Part shown: piece by piece, positions 58,236 to 64,000 of the stretch | How positions within the stretch are numbered: position 1 is the first letter of the stretch | How the letters are laid out: each line of letters opens with the position of its first letter | NCBI GenBank assembly: GCA_964492845.1 | Contig: CAZBMZ010000001.1 | Span: 310,001-374,000, forward strand | Origin: JADJPF01 sp964492845 | Lineage (GTDB): Bacteria > Acidobacteriota > Blastocatellia > Chloracidobacteriales > JADJPF01 | DNA length: 64,000 bases | Direction: 5' to 3' | The notes under the pieces: generated by a model | What the model saw: only the letters and a program-made list of their open reading frames with translations | What the model was told of the DNA's origin: nothing | Database searches by the model: none | Position numbers and translations under genes: made by a program

Positions 58236-59687
58236 TTAATCTGCAAAAAGTCTGATGGGTTTTTCTTTGTCCACTTCTTTTTCAGAAGTAAACTCACGCA
58301 TTTTATTAATCCAATTTAGATAAAGTGTAAAGTCACTTTGAAGCTGTTTTCTTAGTTCTTCTGTAGACATACCCAAGTCATTAGCTTTAGCCTTTAAGCG
58401 TGCTTCTGCTAATTCAATGCCGGGCCAGAGTTTTCCGCCAATAGCCGTTTGAAAACCTCTATCATACTTAAAGCCAAATTCAGTAATACTAGGCGGTAGC
58501 AATTGATAATTATCATTTAATCCACAACTTGCATAAGGAAAGCCTATAGCCCAGTCTAGGTGAAAACCTATCAAATAATCTGATGGGTTAATAGAAACTT
58601 GTCCATGAGTTATACAATTATTAGCTTTAATTTTATATCTGCTGCGAAGTATTTGTGTAAGCAGTTTACATGCATAGATTTGAGCTTCATTAATATCTTC
58701 TGGATTAAGCTTAACATTTGCTGACCAATTGCCTTCAAAAGCTACTCCAATAAAACTATGATTAAGCCTTATATAAACTGCTTCATCATCTCCCCAAATA
58801 GAATTACCAGAATGATTAGCATAATGTTGGTCACGCACAACTCGGTGAATTTGACCAAATCTGTCTATAACATAATTATAAAGTTTTTCCTCTTTTACAT
58901 ATTGAATCAAATTAGAAGATTTTCCTTTTAATCTACGATTATAAGTTGGTTCAAATGGAAGTAGATCACTTTGAGTTACATGATAGAGAATACCTATAGG
59001 GGTTTTCTTTTCTTCTGGATAAAAGCTAGCTTGTTTTACATCAAAAGGTAGAGCTACTTTCTTTTTTGGAGCTTTACGGCTTAATGCAAAAAAATTGCGC
59101 TCTTGTGTGTCTGTTTCATATTGGGTTAAAATTCTTCCACCATTACTATATTGTTCATAAGTATCATTTTTTTCTACTAACCAAACGTCGGATAAGGTGA
59201 AACTTTCTACTTTGTCAGAGTTTTCTTGATTTTTGATTGGGTCATCATTGTTATTTGCCACAGGAACCGGTGAAGCAACTACTATTACTTTAGCTTCAGG
59301 TTTACCAACTTGTAAATTTAAGTCAAAAATTCCTGCTTCACGAGCATTTTGATAAACAATTTGGCCTAACATTATGGTGGTTATTGTGATAGCTAAGGTG
59401 CTAACTAAAAAAACTGGATAACGAACACGATATAGCCAATAGACTAATGCCAGTTCACGAGGTTTTGGACTGTCAGCAGGTAAAAATTGTAGTAATTCTT
59501 CTAGTATCGCTTTACGAAAAGTTAATTGTTTTAACCAAATAAAACGATCTGTTAGAGGTGAATTAGGATATTTACTAAGAGTGCTACGCAGGAATTTTAA
59601 TTTTTCTGATGGAATAGTAATAAAACGGGAATATTCTTCCACTAAGCGGGTATATGTTGGATCAGGATGTTCTAAGGATTGTCTCAT
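58236..59687 (-). CDS. Membrane-anchored N-acetylmuramoyl-L-alanine amidase
   Basis: The 483-residue protein has a cytoplasmic N-terminus of about 90 residues and a membrane helix (about 91-112, PVFLVSTLAITITTIMLGQI). An Amidase_2/PGRP domain (about 228-395) follows, with the zinc-binding motifs LYHVTQSD, VGVAFEGNW-like IGVAFEGNWS and CITHGQVS. The last His and the following Asp are part of the T7 lysozyme-type zinc site. It cleaves peptidoglycan between MurNAc and L-Ala. The catalytic part is extracytoplasmic. A cytoplasmic tail on an amidase is unusual and could allow control from inside. Confidence 0.85.
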   Translation of the reverse strand: MRQSLEHPDPTYTRLVEEYSRFITIPSEKLKFLRSTLSKYPNSPLTDRFIWLKQLTFRKAILEELLQFLPADSPKPRELALVYWLYRVRYPVFLVSTLAITITTIMLGQIVYQNAREAGIFDLNLQVGKPEAKVIVVASPVPVANNNDDPIKNQENSDKVESFTLSDVWLVEKNDTYEQYSNGGRILTQYETDTQERNFFALSRKAPKKKVALPFDVKQASFYPEEKKTPIGILYHVTQSDLLPFEPTYNRRLKGKSSNLIQYVKEEKLYNYVIDRFGQIHRVVRDQHYANHSGNSIWGDDEAVYIRLNHSFIGVAFEGNWSANVKLNPEDINEAQIYACKLLTQILRSRYKIKANNCITHGQVSINPSDYLIGFHLDWAIGFPYASCGLNDNYQLLPPSITEFGFKYDRGFQTAIGGKLWPGIELAEARLKAKANDLGMSTEELRKQLQSDFTLYLNWINKMREFTSEKEVDKEKPIRLFAD

Positions 59688-59882
59688 CCTACTACCTCAA
59701 TACTAAAATGCAGAGATTATAATATTTTTATTGTTTTTGAAAAATATTAAACTTAACAACTATTTTTATTGGTTAAAGTAATACTTTATATATCTATTGT
59801 TAATTATAATAAATCACAGTATTTAATATAATCAAGACAAAAATACGATATAAAATTTTAATTGGTAAAAAAGATAAACAAC

Positions 59883-59911
59883 AAAGGAAGCAATAAAATT
59901 TTGCTTCCTTT
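59883..59911 (-). terminator. Rho-independent terminator of hfq
   Basis: Arms AAAGGAAGCAA (59883-59893) and TTGCTTCCTTT (59901-59911) have a 7-base loop and lie 30 bases beyond the hfq stop. T-rich sequence follows on both strands. Confidence 0.85.
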
Positions 59912-59940
59912 ATTTGATTAAATTTATATAAGTTTGATAG

Positions 59941-60462
59941 CTAGTATTTTTTTGGAGGTTTTTGTACGCGAAAAGTTTTATTTTTTGATGAATCAAATCT
60001 GTTTTCAGATCTGTTTTCAGAAAAGCCCTGTGAATCTTCTCTAGTACTTTTTGGCTGATAAGAGTCTGGCGGTCTTGAATCTTCAGTATCTGAAGGTCGC
60101 GGACGGGGAGTAAAAGACCTTCTATCATCACTTGGACTATCTTCTCTAGGTCTAAAACCACCTGGACGAGGAGTAAACGGTCTTCTAGGAGCATCACCTG
60201 AACTAGCATCTTGACCATCTCTAGGCTTAAAGCCACCTGGACGCGGCCTAAAGGGTCTTTTGGGCTTTTGCATTCCTATATAGTTAATTCCTTGTTTATA
60301 AACCATTTGATCTTGGCCGTTTGACTCAAGTGTAATTGAAAATTGGTCATAACACTTGATTATTCCTATCATTTTTATTTTTCCAAAATTTACGGCTACA
60401 GGAATTCTTTCACTTTTTGCCTTCTCTAAAAAATTATCTTGAACATTAATATCGCTAGCCAT
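59941..60462 (-). CDS. hfq: Divergent Hfq with a long basic C-terminal tail
   Basis: Residues 1-65 match the Hfq Sm fold: VQDNFLEKAKSERIPVAVNF (Gln8, Asp9, Phe11), then MIGIIKCYDQFSITL and the Sm2 strand MVYKQGINYI. In most Hfq proteins Sm2 is YKHA; here His57 is Gln, so the RNA-binding proximal face may be altered. Residues about 68-173 form a low-complexity tail with repeats of RPFTPRPGGFRPRE type, rich in Arg, Pro, Gly and Asp. Such a tail is longer than that of most Hfq proteins and could bind RNA or protein. Hfq pairs small RNAs with mRNA targets. It is followed by a terminator and preceded by a zinc-cluster protein gene 27 bases away. Confidence 0.85.
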   Translation of the reverse strand: MASDINVQDNFLEKAKSERIPVAVNFGKIKMIGIIKCYDQFSITLESNGQDQMVYKQGINYIGMQKPKRPFRPRPGGFKPRDGQDASSGDAPRRPFTPRPGGFRPREDSPSDDRRSFTPRPRPSDTEDSRPPDSYQPKSTREDSQGFSENRSENRFDSSKNKTFRVQKPPKKY

Positions 60463-60489
60463 TTTAGCTCTCCTTAGCTTAAAACTAGG

Positions 60490-61104
60490 TTAATTTTCAT
60501 TTCTTGTCATTTCTACTTTATTTACAGGGTTTTTTGATAGCCCAGGATTTGTATCACCCATAATGGCTTCATCGCTATTGCGTGAGGTGCGAATGTGTTT
60601 TTCCATTTGCGCTTGCGCTTGTGCTAAACCAAGCTTACCTACACAGTCCTGGCAAATATAAAATCTTTTGCTAGTTAACTCATCTTTATGAGAAATATGG
60701 TTATAAGATTTATTTGGATCAAATTTAGTATTACAAACTAAACAATTAGGCATTTCTACATCAACATTTTCATTTAAAAGTTTTTGACAGGTTGAAACTA
60801 ATGATGTGCTAGAAACTTGTTTTACTGCACCTGTACGAAATCGACCAGAAGATTCCTGGGCTGCTTTATATAAATTTGCTAGTAATGTTGTTATTGGTTC
60901 TTGGTGTAAACGTGAATCTAGACGGACGGTATCACCTTCTAATTCTGTAATATCCAACATTTTATCAGTTAGTTTTAAGCGGGAATCACGATAAACCGTA
61001 ACATAAGCTTTACTTACATCTCCAGCAAAATGCCACCGCAACGCGCCAAATTCAGATAGTCCAATTAATTTTGTTAATAATTTTTCTAAAACGTCTTCTT
61101 CCAT
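60490..61104 (-). CDS. Zinc-cluster protein of unknown function, upstream of hfq
   Basis: The 204-residue soluble protein has a CLVC, then CQDC pair (Cys121, 124, 151, 154), which probably forms a zinc-binding treble-clef or ribbon. The N-terminal half (residues 1-110) is predicted to be alpha/beta (KLIGLSEFGALRWHFAGDV, then YVTVYRDSRLK). The C-terminus is Gln-rich helical (LAQAQAQMEKHIRTS). I do not recognise the family. It is in an operon with hfq, so a link to RNA metabolism is possible but unproved. Confidence 0.72.
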   Translation of the reverse strand: MEEDVLEKLLTKLIGLSEFGALRWHFAGDVSKAYVTVYRDSRLKLTDKMLDITELEGDTVRLDSRLHQEPITTLLANLYKAAQESSGRFRTGAVKQVSSTSLVSTCQKLLNENVDVEMPNCLVCNTKFDPNKSYNHISHKDELTSKRFYICQDCVGKLGLAQAQAQMEKHIRTSRNSDEAIMGDTNPGLSKNPVNKVEMTRNEN

Positions 61105-61293
61105 AATTTTTAGTTGATTTTTATTAGAAACAAAACTTGACCAAGTAAATCACTATAGATAATAAAATGTGATATTATTCTCAACCTACGCTAGAAGCAA
61201 AGAGTTTTACCTTTTTTATTCAGTTTTATCTCAACATTTATTCTATATTAAAAGTAACCTTAGCGGCGTTTTGCCAAATTTTGAGGAGGTTTG

Positions 61294-62679
61294 ATGAAAA
61301 CATTAATTAAAAACGGTCGAATTATTACTGCCGTAGATGATTATAATGCTGATTTATTGATTGAAGATGGTACTATTACCATGATTGCCCGAAGTATTGA
61401 TCTAGCAGCAGATAAAATAATAGATGCTAATGGTCGCTATGTTATACCTGGCGGTATAGATCCTCATACACATATGGATTTACCTTTTGGTGGGACTTCT
61501 TCGTCAGATGATTTTCGTACAGGCACAATTGCTGCTGCTTTTGGTGGCACAACTACAATTATTGATTTTGCTGTGCAATACCATGGTCAAGCACTTAACC
61601 AAGCTTTAGATGTTTGGTTTGCTAAAGCAGAGGGTAAAGCCGCGATAGATTATGCTTTTCATTTAATTTGTACTGACCTACCAGATAGCCGGCTTCCAGA
61701 AATAAAAGACTTAATTAAACAAGGGGTAACAAGTTTTAAGCTTTTTATGGCTTACCCAGGAGTCTTTTTAGTTGATGATGGAACAATTTTTAAGGCTATG
61801 ACTACAGCTAGCGAGGCTGGCGGATTAATTTGTATGCACGCGGAAAACGGCGTTGTTATTGATGTGCTAGTAAAACGCGCCTTAGCCGAAGGCCGAACAG
61901 CACCAAAATATCACGCACTCACCCGCCCAACTAAAGCCGAGGCTGAAGGCACAGGACGTGCAATAGCCCTGGCAGAAATGGCAAATGCTCCTGTTTATAT
62001 TGTCCACCTTAGTTGTTATGACGCACTACGAAAAGTTGTAGAAGGTCGTGATAATGGAATACCTGCTTATGCTGAAACTTGCCCGCAGTATTTATTCTTA
62101 GATGATAGCTATTATGATCAAGAAAATTTTGAAGGCTCTAAATATGTAATGACACCTCCGCTTAGAGGCAAAGAAAATCAAGAAAAACTTTGGCAAGGTC
62201 TTAAATTTAATGATTTACAAGTCATTTCTACCGACCATTGCCCATTTTGCTTTAAAGAACAAAAGGAGCTAGGCAGAGATGACTTTTCTAAAATACCTAA
62301 TGGCGGCCCTGGCGTAGAAAATCGTATGAGCTTAATCTTTAATGGTGGCGTAGTTAGTGGTCGCATTAATGTAAATCGCTTTGTTGAAATTACTTCTACA
62401 GCAGCAGCAAAAATCTTTGGTCTTTTTCCACGTAAAGGGACAATTGCTGTTGGATCAGATGCTGACATAGTTATTTTTGACCCCAATGAAGAGACAATTA
62501 TCAGCGCACAAAGCCATCATATGAATGTAGACTATAGTTGCTATGAAGGAAAAAAAGTCCGAGGTGTTGCTAAAACTGTGTTATCTCGTGGCAAAGTAGT
62601 CATTGAAGAAGGGCTTTATATTGGTAGTCCTGGCGATGGTCAATTCTTAAAACGAGGCTTGTTTAACTCGCCAAAATAA
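61294..62679 (+). CDS. hydA: Dihydropyrimidinase (D-hydantoinase family)
   Basis: The ATG at 61294 follows a GAGGAGG ribosome site; a TTG three bases earlier is not the start. The 461-residue enzyme has the amidohydrolase metal ligands: GIDPHTHMD (His58, His60), the carboxylated lysine TSFKLFMAY (Lys149) and MHAENG (His182). STDHCPF supplies the Asp. Dihydropyrimidinase opens dihydrouracil or dihydrothymine rings in the reductive pyrimidine pathway. The next gene encodes the enzyme expected to act on the product, an N-carbamoyl-beta-amino acid. Hydantoinase activity on other substrates is possible. Confidence 0.93.
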   Translation: MKTLIKNGRIITAVDDYNADLLIEDGTITMIARSIDLAADKIIDANGRYVIPGGIDPHTHMDLPFGGTSSSDDFRTGTIAAAFGGTTTIIDFAVQYHGQALNQALDVWFAKAEGKAAIDYAFHLICTDLPDSRLPEIKDLIKQGVTSFKLFMAYPGVFLVDDGTIFKAMTTASEAGGLICMHAENGVVIDVLVKRALAEGRTAPKYHALTRPTKAEAEGTGRAIALAEMANAPVYIVHLSCYDALRKVVEGRDNGIPAYAETCPQYLFLDDSYYDQENFEGSKYVMTPPLRGKENQEKLWQGLKFNDLQVISTDHCPFCFKEQKELGRDDFSKIPNGGPGVENRMSLIFNGGVVSGRINVNRFVEITSTAAAKIFGLFPRKGTIAVGSDADIVIFDPNEETIISAQSHHMNVDYSCYEGKKVRGVAKTVLSRGKVVIEEGLYIGSPGDGQFLKRGLFNSPK

Positions 62680-62718
62680 ATATTAAGTAAAAAACTTTGT
62701 TTAAGGAGAAAAGTTTAT

Positions 62719-63588
62719 ATGTCCAGAATTGTTAAATGTGGTTTGATCCAAGCCTCTCATGCTTGTAGCACAAGTGAAAATCTGACGGTGATTCGTGAAT
62801 CCAACATTGAAAAACACCTTAAATTTATTGATCAAGCAGCTAGTGAAGGCGTTCAAATCCTTTGTATGCAAGAAATATTTACTGGCCCTTATTTTTGTGC
62901 TGAACAAACTACTCGTTGGTATGACTCTACAGAATATATTCCAGATGGCCCAACTACAAAATTAATGCAGGAATATGCTAAACGCTATCAAATGGTGATT
63001 GTAGTTCCAATTTACGAAGAAGAAACTACAGGAGTTTACTATAACACTGCTGCGGTCGTTGATGCCGATGGGACATATTTAGGCAAATACCGAAAGCATC
63101 ATATACCACATTGCGCCCCAGGTTTTTGGGAAAAATTCTATTTTCGCCCAGGAAATTTAGGCTATCCAGTTTTTAAGACTCAATATGCTAATGTAGGTGT
63201 TTATATTTGCTATGACCGTCATTTTCCAGAAGGTGCGCGGGCCTTGGGCTTAAATGGTGCTGAAATAGTTTTTAACCCTTCTGCTACTGTTGCTGGTCTT
63301 TCAGAATACCTTTGGAAACTAGAACAACCTGCACATGCTGTTGCTAATGCCTATTTTGTAGGCGCAATCAATCGCATAGGTTATGAAGATCCTTGGCGAA
63401 TAGGTGAATTTTATGGTCAAAGCTATTTTTGTGACCCTCGCGGCCAATTTTTAGCCACTGCAAGCCGAGATAAAGATGAGCTTGTTGTAGCAGAACTAGA
63501 CTTAGATAAAATTCGAGAAGTCCGTAATATTTGGCAATTTTACCGAGATCGTCGGCCAGATAGCTATGGAGATTTAGTTAAAGCTTAG
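62719..63588 (+). CDS. Beta-ureidopropionase / N-carbamoyl amidohydrolase (nitrilase fold)
   Basis: The 289-residue protein has the nitrilase catalytic triad: Glu52 in MQEIFTGP, Lys126 in GKYRKHHIP and Cys164 in ICYDRHFPE. The start has AAGGAG 8-10 bases upstream, 39 bases after the dihydropyrimidinase stop, on the same transcript. It hydrolyses N-carbamoyl-beta-alanine or N-carbamoyl-beta-aminoisobutyrate to the amino acid, CO2 and ammonia. The motif KHHIPHCAPGFWEKFYFRPGN resembles both beta-ureidopropionase and N-carbamoylputrescine amidase. The pyrimidine context favours the former. Confidence 0.9.
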   Translation: MSRIVKCGLIQASHACSTSENLTVIRESNIEKHLKFIDQAASEGVQILCMQEIFTGPYFCAEQTTRWYDSTEYIPDGPTTKLMQEYAKRYQMVIVVPIYEEETTGVYYNTAAVVDADGTYLGKYRKHHIPHCAPGFWEKFYFRPGNLGYPVFKTQYANVGVYICYDRHFPEGARALGLNGAEIVFNPSATVAGLSEYLWKLEQPAHAVANAYFVGAINRIGYEDPWRIGEFYGQSYFCDPRGQFLATASRDKDELVVAELDLDKIREVRNIWQFYRDRRPDSYGDLVKA

Positions 63589-63596
63589 CTCTTTAA

Positions 63597-63628
63597 TAGG
63601 GGAATATGGAAAAATCTTTATTCCCCTA
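63597..63628. terminator. Hairpin after the ureidopropionase-like gene
   Basis: The stem TAGGGGAATA / TATTCCCCTA (63597-63606, 63619-63628) with a 12-base loop lies just past the stop at 63588. No T-tract follows; the plus strand continues AATAAAATAC. Confidence 0.6.
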
Positions 63629-63651
63629 AATAAAATACTAGTAAAAACGCT

Positions 63652-63873
63652 ATGAGTCTAAGAAAATTTATCGGTTATGTTTCTCCTAACTTAAAAGAGC
63701 CTCAAAAATGTGAAGCTTGCGGAGAGCTTTTTACTTGTGGAGCATCTGTTTTTGGTTGCTGGTGTACAAAGATAAAACTATCTAAAGAAAAGCTTAAAGA
63801 GCTACAAAGTAATTATAAAAGCTGCCTTTGCCAAAATTGTTTAACAAAAAACTCAATAGAAAACACAGTTTAA
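63652..63873 (+). CDS. Cysteine-rich CWC-family small protein
   Basis: The 73-residue protein has the CWC cysteine pattern: CEACGELFTCG, then GCWCTKI and SCLCQNCL. The cysteine motifs probably bind zinc. The function of the family is unknown. It starts at an ATG without an obvious Shine-Dalgarno sequence, 63 bases after the amidase stop. Confidence 0.85.
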   Translation: MSLRKFIGYVSPNLKEPQKCEACGELFTCGASVFGCWCTKIKLSKEKLKELQSNYKSCLCQNCLTKNSIENTV

Positions 63874-63978
63874 ACTTTTCTAGAATTTTTCTGCAAAAAT
63901 ATCTTGTGATTCGCTGATATTTCACTTACAATACGCCGTAATTATCAATTAATTTTATCAATACGGGGGTAAGTGATA

Positions 63979-64000
63979 ATGTCTGCAATATTAAAAGAAA
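63979..64000 (+). CDS. Start of a gene cut by the window end
   Basis: An ATG at 63979 follows a GGGGG ribosome site at 63964-63968 and opens MSAILKE before the window ends. The position after two pyrimidine-degradation genes would fit a dihydropyrimidine dehydrogenase subunit, but seven residues cannot show that. Confidence 0.6.

Noticed and set aside
59910..60236. A 108-residue frame antisense-phased over hfq
   Set aside because: It is an out-of-frame read of the Hfq tail; its composition follows the tail's codon use and it has no motif.

Overview
The window is AT-rich bacterial chromosome, densely coded on both strands. I found no rRNA or tRNA gene, no CRISPR array and no transposase. The gene content suggests a Gram-negative, aerobic or facultative member of the Acidobacteriota, possibly an unusually AT-rich relative of Blastocatellia. 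The reasons are seven Hanks-type kinase or kinase-like genes in 64 kb, PEGA-like and TPR proteins, a nine-haem cytochrome, an alkylglycerone-phosphate-synthase-like gene, an Uma2 protein and a divergent Hfq. The phylum is an inference; no marker gene was compared.

Layout. 1-5.3 kb: a truncated thioredoxin/DUF255 lipoprotein gene, a kinase-SUMF1 fusion with a secreted PEGA-like partner, and a stand-alone LuxR-type HTH protein. 5.7-14.4 kb: housekeeping genes on the minus strand (KhpA, NrdR, GlpD coupled to an ether-lipid-synthase-like flavoprotein, Uma2, PP2C phosphatase, RNase-D-like exonuclease). 14.5-24.4 kb: a secreted PD40/FN3 protein, a kinase-like/DnaJ-C/membrane fusion, a Rieske oxygenase with a Spo0M-like protein, and an operon of kinase, ankyrin protein, lipoprotein and esterase. 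24.6-32 kb: a membrane redox fusion, a cluster of palindromic repeats, and a 1250-residue kinase-ATPase-TPR protein with a coupled DUF4034-like gene. 32-39.5 kb: fatty-acid hydroxylase, Nudix, IspG, a CLC antiporter preceded by a fluoride riboswitch, a homocysteine methyltransferase/MTHFR fusion and an Hpt-like protein. 40-47.9 kb: a secreted unknown, a zinc-finger/TPR membrane protein, a degraded phospholipase-D-like remnant, a methyltransferase, a second ankyrin/lipoprotein pair and the cytochrome. 47.9-58 kb: a minus-strand signalling block with three Hanks kinases, a type IV prepilin, a KdpE/KdpD-like pair and a protein sharing a small repeated domain with its neighbouring kinase. 58-64 kb: membrane amidase, Hfq, a zinc-cluster protein, and a pyrimidine-degradation pair (dihydropyrimidinase, beta-ureidopropionase-like) followed by a CWC protein and a gene cut by the window end.

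The main theme is Ser/Thr phosphorylation signalling. Kinases are joined to sensory or effector modules (SUMF1, DUF4384, WD40-like, ATPase-TPR, DnaJ C-terminal domain), and one PP2C phosphatase could reverse them. Several kinases carry altered catalytic motifs. The strongest single regulatory call is the fluoride riboswitch with a CLC that has the sequence features expected of a fluoride exporter. The most unusual protein is the kinase-like/DnaJ-C/DUF4190-like fusion at 16251-18428.
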